Shown piece after piece: positions 1 through 5,995 of a stretch of 7,639 bases of DNA. The stretch is from Spirochaetaceae bacterium (GTDB lineage Bacteria; Spirochaetota; Spirochaetia; Treponematales; Breznakiellaceae), in contig JAISCK010000018.1 in NCBI GenBank assembly GCA_031265635.1, forward strand, positions 1 to 7,639, in the 5' to 3' direction. The position numbers and the translations under genes were made by a program. Position 1 is the stretch's first letter; the number at the start of each line of letters is the position of its first letter. Under the pieces are notes generated by a model. That model worked only from the letters and a program-made list of their open reading frames with translations, was not told where the DNA came from and searched no databases.

Positions 1-457
1 TTTCAAATGTTACACCAAATGCGGTCATTTGTGTATTTGAAATCATACTGACAGTTGTTGTTTGACTGCCTCCTAAACGTCCTTGATTAGTTGGATTTAA
101 ATCTTCCCATGTTTCCCAATTGTCAATACCATCAAACATAGTCGTATTTACTTCGGTTATGGTAAGCGTTATGGCGCTGGAAGCATTCGCGGGATAAGGA
201 TACGTGCTCCTTAAAACTTCTGTCCAAGGTGTTTCCGTTTGCGAAGTGGCAATATAGCATTTGGAATTCCCGTTTGCGTTAACTGCTTTTCGATAAAAGT
301 TTCCGCCATACATTAGGGTAGTCGTAGTACTAATCCATGTTCCTTCTCCCCATTGGAATGAATTACCGCCGTTTGTCCCATTATCACAACTGATAAAAGC
401 AATAAATACTACGACCAAAAGAACCGATGAATTAATAAAAAAGAATTTCTTTGCCAT
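1..457 (-). CDS. Putative lipoprotein, N-terminal part (runs off left edge)
   Basis: An open frame of 152 codons runs from an ATG at 457 to the left edge with no stop, so the 3' end is missing. The start has a strong Shine-Dalgarno (AGAGGAG at 464-470, 6-base spacer). The N-terminus is a lipoprotein signal peptide: basic MAKK, then a hydrophobic stretch (about residues 5-22), then FISC with the candidate lipidated Cys at residue 24 and Asp-Asn after it. The -3 Phe is atypical for E. coli but tolerated by the looser spirochaete lipobox. The mature part is rich in Thr, Asn, Ser, Gly and Trp (WGEGTW near 36-41, NWETWED near 115-121) and looks like a beta-rich, surface or periplasmic membrane-anchored protein. 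I recognise no family; a lipocalin-like small-lipoprotein fold is a guess. Codon use (TTA, AAT, AGT, ACA) is AT-rich, unlike the rest of the window, which suggests transfer or a fast-evolving surface gene. Confidence 0.8.
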   Translation of the reverse strand, partial: MAKKFFFINSSVLLVVVFIAFISCDNGTNGGNSFQWGEGTWISTTTTLMYGGNFYRKAVNANGNSKCYIATSQTETPWTEVLRSTYPYPANASSAITLTITEVNTTMFDGIDNWETWEDLNPTNQGRLGGSQTTTVSMISNTQMTAFGVTFE

Positions 458-463
458 TTTCAA

Positions 464-470
464 CTCCTCT
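464..470 (-). promoter_or_regulatory. Ribosome binding site of the lipoprotein gene
   Basis: AGAGGAG on the minus strand, 6 bases before the ATG at 457. It fixes the start of a gene that is cut by the window edge. I could not find a convincing -35/-10 pair upstream in 471-600. Confidence 0.7.
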
Positions 471-614
471 AGTTTTTGGCAAAACTTATTATGCGTTTAG
501 ATTTCATAAAATCTTTTTTACAACCGCCGTATGGACGCGGCAGACTATAAATTTCAGATTTTATATCGCATAACCTAAATTTATGTGTACCGCATTAGCG
601 GGTAACACCTTTGT

Positions 615-637
615 TTCCGCGCTCGCGGAACGAGCGC
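615..637. repeat. Two overlapping, mutually exclusive hairpins
   Basis: Two perfect inverted repeats share bases. TTCCGC (615-620) pairs with GCGGAA (625-630) around a 4-base loop. GCGCTCG (619-625) pairs with CGAGCGC (631-637) around a 5-base loop CGGAA. Only one can form at a time. No run of T follows on either strand, so neither looks like an intrinsic terminator. Confidence 0.6.
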
Positions 638-695
638 CGCCTTCCCTATTGAGAAAAAGAGATAGCTGTGCCTGTCTGGAAGATGGAGGTGAGTG

Positions 696-720
696 CGCAA
701 TACGGCGGAGCCGTATTGCG
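696..720. repeat. Perfect palindrome, 11-bp stem and 3-base loop
   Basis: CGCAATACGGC (696-706), loop GGA (707-709), then the exact reverse complement GCCGTATTGCG (710-720). No T-run follows on either strand. It is separated by one base from the next perfect hairpin at 722-748. It could be a repetitive extragenic palindrome, a mRNA-stabilising stem or a protein site. Confidence 0.85.
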
Positions 721-721
721 T

Positions 722-748
722 TGGAGTTTTACCTTTGGTAAAACTCCA
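722..748. repeat. Perfect palindrome, 12-bp stem and 3-base loop
   Basis: TGGAGTTTTACC (722-733), loop TTT (734-736), then the exact reverse complement GGTAAAACTCCA (737-748). Its arms are unrelated in sequence to those of the neighbouring hairpin, so the pair is not a simple duplication. No terminator-like T-run follows in either direction. Confidence 0.85.
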
Positions 749-779
749 TATCTGGGTCAGAAAAAGATGGCGGTGAGTC

Positions 780-821
<42 letters not shown>

Positions 822-909
822 AAAAACCGTGCCAAGCGGGCTTAAACTGGTTTTGTTTTGTAGTATCTTCATAATAATGGGATTATTCTACGGTATAACC
901 TGAGACCTG

Positions 910-1698
910 TCAAGACCGTTTTTTGGCTTCTTCCCAATAGCGGTCCATGAGGGCAAGGTTTTCCTTTTTCATTTCGGCGCCCGCCTCCTTCATGCGCCGT
1001 TCCACATGCTTGAAGCGCTTGATGAATTTGCCGTTGGTACGCTGGAGGGCCACCGCGGGGTCTACCTTGAAACTGCGGCAGAGGTTTATTGCCGAAAAAA
1101 GCAGGTCCCCCAGTTCACCCTCAAGGCTTTCACCGTTGTCATTGATTGTTACGGCCTCTTGCACTTCCTCCATTTCCTCGCGGAGTTTGCCCATAACGGC
1201 GGCGGGATCGGGCCAGTCAAAACCTGACTTGGCCGCCTTCTTCTGGAGTTTATAGGCTTTCTCAAGGGGAGGCAGGGCCGTGGAAACTTCATCAAGACAT
1301 GAATCTTTAGGGCTTCTTCCTTCCTGTTCTACCTTTATCCTCGCCCAGTTATCCAGAACCTCGGCGCTGTCCCTGACCTTGAGGCGGCCAAATACATGGG
1401 GATGGCGGCGTATGAGTTTTTCGGCCACGCCGTCAAGCACATCGGCAACGGAAAAAAGCCCTTCCTGCTCGTGCATATACGAAAGCATGGTAACAAGGAG
1501 GTATAGATCGCCAAGCTCTTCGCGTATATGGGCCGGGTTCTTTTCGTCTATGGCCTCGACCGCCTCATAGGTTTCTTCGATAAGGTCCCCCCTGAGGGAA
1601 GAAGCTGTCTGTTCCCGGTCCCAGGGACAGCCGTCAGGCGCGCGGAGTTTTACAATAACCCTGTAGAGCGCGTCAAAGGCTTCCGCCTGATTTTTCAT
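910..1698 (-). CDS. mazG: Nucleoside triphosphate pyrophosphohydrolase MazG
   Basis: A full-length MazG of 262 residues, nearly the size of the E. coli enzyme. The family hydrolyses (d)NTPs, including non-canonical ones, to NMP and pyrophosphate in the cytoplasm, with Mg2+ held by acidic helices. Both tandem MazG domains are visible. The first has GCPWDREQT (23-31), EETYE (41-45) and EELGD (60-64); the second has FDWPD (160-164), EEMEEVQEA (174-182), GELGDLLF (194-201), and a final RTNGKFIKRF segment. Both acidic EExxE...ExxD sets look intact. The ATG at 1698 has GGGAGG (1704-1709) with a 5-base spacer and overlaps the pth stop as ATGA, so it is probably translationally coupled to pth. In E. 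coli MazG lowers ppGpp and follows mazEF; no toxin-antitoxin genes are seen here, so a cell-cleaning role is the safer inference. No clear terminator follows the stop. Confidence 0.96.
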   Translation of the reverse strand: MKNQAEAFDALYRVIVKLRAPDGCPWDREQTASSLRGDLIEETYEAVEAIDEKNPAHIREELGDLYLLVTMLSYMHEQEGLFSVADVLDGVAEKLIRRHPHVFGRLKVRDSAEVLDNWARIKVEQEGRSPKDSCLDEVSTALPPLEKAYKLQKKAAKSGFDWPDPAAVMGKLREEMEEVQEAVTINDNGESLEGELGDLLFSAINLCRSFKVDPAVALQRTNGKFIKRFKHVERRMKEAGAEMKKENLALMDRYWEEAKKRS

Positions 1699-2411
1699 AT
1701 CTGCCTCCCGGCTTCATGCTTTTCACCACCGTTAGATGCAAGGGCCTTCTTCTTCCATTCGGGAAGCAGGGCTTGAGGTCCCTTTGCCAGCATTTCCATA
1801 AAAAAGCTGTCCAGCGCGTTAAACGTTACGGCAAGGACTTCTTCTTCCTCACGGGAAAAATCCGAAAGCACCCAGGAATACACGTCCCCCCCGGAACCCG
1901 GAGGACCGCCGTCTCCTGGCAGACGGCCCGGAGGCCGGCCTATGCCTATGCGGAGCCGCCAGAAATCGGCGGTACTGAGCGCGGCTTTCATGGAGCGCAG
2001 GCCGTTATGACCGCCGAGGCCGCCGCCGTATTTCAGCGACACTGTCCCCAGGGGCAGTTCAAGTTCGTCATGCACAGCGAGAATGTTTTCGGTTTTTATT
2101 TTGAAGAATGACGCCGCCCTGGCGACAGACTCGCCTGAAAGATTCATAAAGGTTTGGGGAAAAAGAAAATGGACCTTTTCAGGCGCTTCCGGGCCGCCCG
2201 GTTCAGGGCCGCTCTGCGAGCCCTGCGCGCTCTGCGGACCGCCAGGGAACATGGTCCTTCCGTCAAGGGACGCATAGACGCCTTTGAACTTGTCCTTCCA
2301 TGACAGGGCAGCGTAAAACGGCAGTGTCCCGGCAAAAAGCCACGCGGCGTTGTGGCGGTTGTTTTTATAGTGAAGCCCCGGATTCCCCAGAAAGGCGGCA
2401 AGTTCTATCAT
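1695..2411 (-). CDS. pth: Peptidyl-tRNA hydrolase (Pth), with two low-complexity insertions
   Basis: Bacterial Pth recycles peptidyl-tRNAs released by stalled ribosomes by cleaving the ester bond to free peptide and tRNA. Family residues fall at expected places: N10 in FLGNPG, catalytic H20 in NNRHNA, FPQTFMNLSGE (84-94), VHDELELPLG with D115 (matching E. coli D93), GGLGGHNGLRS (130-140) and RIGIGRPPG (154-162). I chose the ATG at 2411 because it puts N10 and H20 exactly as in E. coli; the frame is open to a TTG at 2456, but that adds 15 unrelated residues with no Shine-Dalgarno. The only purine-rich site for 2411 (GGGGAG, 2426-2431) is rather far, 14 bases. At 238 residues it is about 44 longer than E. 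coli Pth. Most of the excess is a Gly/Pro/Ser/Gln-rich insertion at about 57-79 and a Gly/Pro-rich one at about 163-175. First gene of a two-gene unit with mazG. Confidence 0.95.
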   Translation of the reverse strand: MIELAAFLGNPGLHYKNNRHNAAWLFAGTLPFYAALSWKDKFKGVYASLDGRTMFPGGPQSAQGSQSGPEPGGPEAPEKVHFLFPQTFMNLSGESVARAASFFKIKTENILAVHDELELPLGTVSLKYGGGLGGHNGLRSMKAALSTADFWRLRIGIGRPPGRLPGDGGPPGSGGDVYSWVLSDFSREEEEVLAVTFNALDSFFMEMLAKGPQALLPEWKKKALASNGGEKHEAGRQI

Positions 2412-2437
2412 TATGGTTTGCGGTTCTCCCCGCATCC

Positions 2438-2467
2438 ATAGTAAACTGTAAGGCAAGAGGTAATCAA
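2438..2467 (-). promoter_or_regulatory. Possible sigma-70-type promoter for pth-mazG
   Basis: On the minus strand TTGATT (2462-2467) and TACTAT (2438-2443) are 18 bases apart, each matching four of six consensus positions. Transcription would begin near 2431, about 20 bases before the pth ATG at 2411, which agrees with that start and not with the TTG at 2456. A weaker plus-strand pair for the divergent gene is TTGCGG (2418-2423) and TAAACT (2442-2447), also 18 apart, so the two promoters may overlap. Confidence 0.35.
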
Positions 2468-2468
2468 C

Positions 2469-4328
2469 ATGGACATACCCGGAATCATCCGGGCCGAAAC
2501 CCAGGGGGGACCGGGGTGGAGGCTGCTCAGCTATACGGCAAAGGAAGACGGAATCCAGGAAGGAGCAAGGACCTTTGACATCCTTACCCTGAATGAACTG
2601 TTTGCCCTCCTTGAGGCAGGCCCGGACGTTTCACGGGCCTTTACCGAGCGGGAAAAATTTCTTCATAGCGGAGGCTGGCAGTCCTGGTCGGCGGGCTGGG
2701 AACTTGCCGAGGGGGAAAGGCTCCCCCGCAAGGTTTACATTATCCCCGAACTTATCAAGCTGACCAATAGGGAAGGCGACAGGCCACAGGGCGGCGATAC
2801 GACAGGCCACTTCATCATGTATATACGAAGCGGCGATTACTACCTGTGCGTTGCTTCCCTGGAAGGCGGGGGGCCCGTATCGTACAGGGTCAACAGCCGC
2901 CATGACCGTATCGGCGCGGAGCTGTACTGCCCCGGCAAAGTCTGGGCCGGGGGAGAAAAAATGGCCGAACTCCATGTTTTTCTCGCCAGGGGGTTCTTTC
3001 AATTTAAGGACTATCTTAAAAAAATATACGCCCAGGATTTTTCCGGCCTTGCTTTTCTTTCCGGCGGAGAAAACGACCCCTTTGGGGACAGGCGGCCAGG
3101 GGGTTATGCGTCATGGTACAATCACTACAACCGCATAAACGAAAAGATCATCCTTGAAGACCTTGCGGCCTTAAAGTCAAATGACAATCTCCTTAAACTC
3201 CGTTACCTTGACCGGGGACGGCCCCTGGTCTTTCAGATTGACGACGGCTGGGAAAACGCCGTCGGAGAATGGGAAGTACACGGGGGGCGTTTTCCGCGAG
3301 GGCTTACACCTGTTTCGGAAGCGATAGAAAAAGCCGGCTGCGTACCGGGCATCTGGATTGCCCCGTTCATCGTAACAAAGGGCTGCAAAGTTTTTTCCGA
3401 AAAACCCGAATGGTTGCTCAGGGACAAAAAAGGAAAACCCGTAACAGCGGGCTTTAACCATCTGTGGGACGGGCGGTATTACTGCCTTGATATTTCCCGG
3501 CCTGACGTGCTTGCCTGTCTCAAAGAACTCATTGACAGGGTTATTGACGCGTGGGGCTTCAGGTTTATAAAGCTCGATTTTCTTTATGCCGGGCTTTTCA
3601 GCGGCGGCTTTTCCCGCCCCGGCGCGCCCCACGAACATTACGAAAGGGCCTGCGCCCTGCTCTGCGCGAGGACCAAAAACGCGGCGGGGCTTCCCGTGGC
3701 GTACCTTGGCTGCGGCCTTCCCCTGGGGCCTTCGTTCAGGCATTTTCCCCTTTCCCGCATAGGCGCCGACACCAGGGAAACCTGGGACTGGACGATGGTA
3801 AAACTCTTGGGCCATACGGGAAGGCCCAGCGCCTATATCAGCCTCATGGATACCATAGGCAGGTCCTTTATGAACGGGACCGTATTCATCAATGATCCTG
3901 ACGTGGTTTTTCTGCGAAGCAGAAACTGCGCTCTCAGCGAAACCGAAAAGGAAACCATTGCCCTGGTAAATTTCCTCCTTGCCGGGCAGATCATGTTTTC
4001 AGATGATCCGGCTTTTTTAAGCGGACAGGATCTCGCCCTGACCAGACGCGTCTCGGAACTCTGCGATATCCTGTCCGGTGATGAATACGGGGCGCGCCGC
4101 GTTGACAGGGATGTATTTTTCCTCCTGAGCCGTTCCGGCAGGCGCGCCGGGCTTATCAACCTCAGAAAGAAAAGCTATGCCCTTGACGGGACAAAGGAGG
4201 GGGATATATTCTGTAAACTCTCCGGCGCTGCCCCGGGCACTGCCCTGGTAGACCACTGCCGCCGGGACAGGAGAGGCGGGCTTTCTTTCGAGGCCCGGTC
4301 GGTTACGATATTTGAAACAGCAGTATAA
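2469..4328 (+). CDS. Alpha-galactosidase-type glycoside hydrolase (GH36/clan GH-D-like)
   Basis: A 619-residue protein of the alpha-galactosidase/raffinose-synthase superfamily, which hydrolyses terminal alpha-galactosides (melibiose, raffinose, plant oligosaccharides). The N-terminal beta-sandwich includes HSGGWQSWSAGW (66-77). The TIM barrel starts near SWYNHYN and shows FQIDDGW (255-261), GIWIAPF, and RFIKLDFLYAG (365-375), where D370 is the likely nucleophile. YLGCGLPLG with C415-P418 follows, then RIGADTRETWDW with D434 as the likely acid/base. A small beta domain ends the protein. It has no signal peptide or membrane segment, so it should be cytoplasmic and act on imported sugars, but no transporter gene is in the window. 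It is shorter than typical 700+ residue GH36 enzymes. The ATG at 2469 has AAGAGG (2455-2460) with an 8-base spacer. It is first in an operon with the next two genes. Exact substrate is not readable; alpha-N-acetylgalactosaminidase is an alternative. Confidence 0.85.
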   Translation: MDIPGIIRAETQGGPGWRLLSYTAKEDGIQEGARTFDILTLNELFALLEAGPDVSRAFTEREKFLHSGGWQSWSAGWELAEGERLPRKVYIIPELIKLTNREGDRPQGGDTTGHFIMYIRSGDYYLCVASLEGGGPVSYRVNSRHDRIGAELYCPGKVWAGGEKMAELHVFLARGFFQFKDYLKKIYAQDFSGLAFLSGGENDPFGDRRPGGYASWYNHYNRINEKIILEDLAALKSNDNLLKLRYLDRGRPLVFQIDDGWENAVGEWEVHGGRFPRGLTPVSEAIEKAGCVPGIWIAPFIVTKGCKVFSEKPEWLLRDKKGKPVTAGFNHLWDGRYYCLDISRPDVLACLKELIDRVIDAWGFRFIKLDFLYAGLFSGGFSRPGAPHEHYERACALLCARTKNAAGLPVAYLGCGLPLGPSFRHFPLSRIGADTRETWDWTMVKLLGHTGRPSAYISLMDTIGRSFMNGTVFINDPDVVFLRSRNCALSETEKETIALVNFLLAGQIMFSDDPAFLSGQDLALTRRVSELCDILSGDEYGARRVDRDVFFLLSRSGRRAGLINLRKKSYALDGTKEGDIFCKLSGAAPGTALVDHCRRDRRGGLSFEARSVTIFETAV

Positions 4329-4330
4329 GG
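4327..4330 (+). promoter_or_regulatory. Ribosome binding site supporting the ATG start at 4339
   Basis: AAGG, overlapping the stop codon of the upstream hydrolase gene, lies 8 bases before the ATG at 4339. It is modest, but favours this start over the in-frame TTG at 4312 inside the upstream gene. Confidence 0.45.
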
Positions 4331-4338
4331 CGAATACC

Positions 4339-5994
4339 ATGAACAAGCATGTATACATTATCGGACATAAAAACCCTGACACCGACTCGGTGGTTTCCGC
4401 CGCGGCCTATGCCCGGCTCAAACAGGCCCAGGGTTTTACAAACTATACCGCGGCCAGGGCCGGCAACATCAATCCCCAGACCGAATATATTTTTGAACGT
4501 TTCGGGATGCCGGTGCCTGAGTTTCTTCCTGATCTTGTTCCAAAGGTGGCCTACTATCTTTCGGAAGCTCCCGCCACCGTCAGGGAAGACATGCCCCTCT
4601 GGGAAGCCCTGGAACTCATGCAGAATAACGGCGCCAAGGCCCTGCCCATAGTCAGCGCCGATGACACATACCGGGGCCTGCTTCACTATGACGCCTTTGC
4701 CAAGTACATCATCGCCAAGGTCAATCCAAACAAGAAATCGTCGATAAACACGTCCATTGGCCTTCTCGTAAAAACGCTGAGGGCCCAGCCGCTGACGGTC
4801 TTTAACGCCGACGAGGTGAGACATTCATCCATAGTGGTAGCGGCTTCGTATAACAGTACTTTTTTTAAGAGGCTTGACGCGGAGATGCCCGAAAATTCCC
4901 TGGTCATAGTCGGGGACAGGCTGGACATCCAGAAGCACTGTATAGAGCGCAGGGTACGGGTGCTGGTGATTACCAACAGCAGCGTGGTGGACAAGGAACT
5001 TATCGCCCTGGCCGAGAAAAACCAGGTCTCGGTCATGCTCAGCCCCTTTGATACGGCTTCGACATCGCTGCTCAGTATATATTCCACGCCGGTAGGAACC
5101 ATGGGCGATACCACGGTCCCCCTGGCGAGGCTCAGGGATACCCTCAAAAAAATACGGGAACCCCTTGCCAAATCGCCTTCCCGCTGCCTTCCCGTAGCCG
5201 ACGACGACAACAGGGTCGCGGGAATCATCTATGAGGGGGACTTTCTCAAGGAAGCCAATATTGAAGTTATCATGGTGGACCACAACGAACCAAGCCAGGC
5301 GGTAGAAGGCATAGAGAATTACAAAATTATCGAAGTCATCGATCATCACCGGCTGGGAAATCTTTCTACCCGTTATCCCATAACCTTTATCAACAAGGTT
5401 GTAGGCGCCACCAGTACCATCATAACAAACCTTTACCGGGAGCAGAAAGTTCCCCTGAACAGGGAGACTGCATCGGCGCTGCTCTGCGGCATACTGGCCG
5501 ATACCCTTAACCTGCAGTCGGCCACAACCACCAAGGTTGACCAGGAGGCCGCCGAGTACCTGTCGTCCATCACCGGGCTTGACATTCCAAAACTGGGACA
5601 CGAACTTTTGAGCATCTCAGGCAGAATCAATACCAAACCCGCCGGGGAACTCATCGGCATGGACATGAAGGAGTACAATGAACCGGGCGCGTCCTTTACC
5701 GTCAGCCAGGTCGAAACCGATACGCCCGAAGACCTTGTAGCCCGGAAAAACGAAATACTCCCGGAGCTGGAAAAAAACTACAAAGAAAAAAACCTGCTTT
5801 TCTCGGCGCTCATGGTAACCGATGTGTCGGTACTCAGTTCCCTCCTTTTTGTGGCGGGAAAAAAACAATTTATCAACCACATCAGTTTTCCAAAAACAGA
5901 AGACGGCATTTATATGCTCCATGACATGGTGTCAAGAAAGAAACAGCTCATGCCCCTGCTTTCGGAACTGATAGAAAAAGCCCTGGAGGAATAA
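4339..5994 (+). CDS. ppaC: Manganese-dependent family II inorganic pyrophosphatase with CBS and DRTGG domains
   Basis: A cytoplasmic DHH/DHHA2 phosphoesterase that hydrolyses pyrophosphate to two phosphates, pulling biosynthetic reactions forward. At 551 residues it is the long, regulated form (short ones are about 310). Order: DHH part with GHKNPDTDS (9-17; metal ligands H10, D14, D16), first CBS domain (about 70-125), DRTGG domain (about 140-240, GDR at 192-194), second CBS domain (about 240-305, with CLPVADDDNRVAGIIYEGDF), then VDHNEP (313-318), IDHH (D335-H337), and the DHHA2 domain with SRKKQ (532-536), which binds substrate. All core active-site motifs are intact. In characterised relatives the CBS pair binds AMP and ADP (inhibitory) and ATP or diadenosine polyphosphates (activating), so activity probably follows energy status. 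I chose ATG 4339 over the TTG at 4312 because the family begins just before the GHKNPDTDS strand. It lies 10 bases after the hydrolase gene and 1 base before the next gene. Confidence 0.96.
   Translation: MNKHVYIIGHKNPDTDSVVSAAAYARLKQAQGFTNYTAARAGNINPQTEYIFERFGMPVPEFLPDLVPKVAYYLSEAPATVREDMPLWEALELMQNNGAKALPIVSADDTYRGLLHYDAFAKYIIAKVNPNKKSSINTSIGLLVKTLRAQPLTVFNADEVRHSSIVVAASYNSTFFKRLDAEMPENSLVIVGDRLDIQKHCIERRVRVLVITNSSVVDKELIALAEKNQVSVMLSPFDTASTSLLSIYSTPVGTMGDTTVPLARLRDTLKKIREPLAKSPSRCLPVADDDNRVAGIIYEGDFLKEANIEVIMVDHNEPSQAVEGIENYKIIEVIDHHRLGNLSTRYPITFINKVVGATSTIITNLYREQKVPLNRETASALLCGILADTLNLQSATTTKVDQEAAEYLSSITGLDIPKLGHELLSISGRINTKPAGELIGMDMKEYNEPGASFTVSQVETDTPEDLVARKNEILPELEKNYKEKNLLFSALMVTDVSVLSSLLFVAGKKQFINHISFPKTEDGIYMLHDMVSRKKQLMPLLSELIEKALEE
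5985..5990 (+). promoter_or_regulatory. Strong ribosome binding site for the GTG start at 5996
   Basis: GGAGGA, within the last codons of the pyrophosphatase gene, 5 bases before GTG 5996. It decides the start: the first in-frame ATG (6029) has no comparable site. Confidence 0.8.
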
Positions 5995-5995
5995 C

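Larger units (their letters stand above)
681..778. repeat. Imperfect 14-base direct repeats flanking the double hairpin
   Basis: AGATGGAGGTGAGT at 681-694 recurs as AGATGGCGGTGAGT at 765-778 (13 of 14 identical), offset by 84 bases and bracketing the two perfect hairpins. A third, degraded copy may start at AGAAAAAGA (652-660), which matches AGAAAAAGA at 759-767 just before the second copy. The arrangement resembles a repeated unit or the ends of a small non-coding element. Confidence 0.55.

Noticed and set aside
499..519. AT-rich palindrome (AGATTT, CATA, AAATCT) followed by six T, as a plus-strand terminator
   Set aside because: The stem is only 6 weak pairs and no plus-strand gene ends upstream of it; on the minus strand, where the genes lie, no T-run follows.
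873..887. AATAAT / ATTATT hairpin as mazG terminator
   Set aside because: Stem of six A-T pairs with no following T-run on the minus strand; too weak to call.
2412..2456. Upstream extension of pth to a TTG at 2456
   Set aside because: The added 15 residues do not belong to the family, no Shine-Dalgarno precedes it, and a likely promoter lies inside the extension; ATG 2411 aligns N10 and H20 with E. coli Pth.
3177..3815. Long minus-strand open frame (212 codons) inside the glycoside hydrolase gene
   Set aside because: It is wholly antisense to a gene with clear catalytic motifs, has no recognisable domain, and is expected from GC-rich codon bias.
4312..4338. Upstream extension of the pyrophosphatase to a TTG at 4312
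   Set aside because: It overlaps the end of the hydrolase gene, and the family normally begins a few residues before GHKNPDTDS, as ATG 4339 does.
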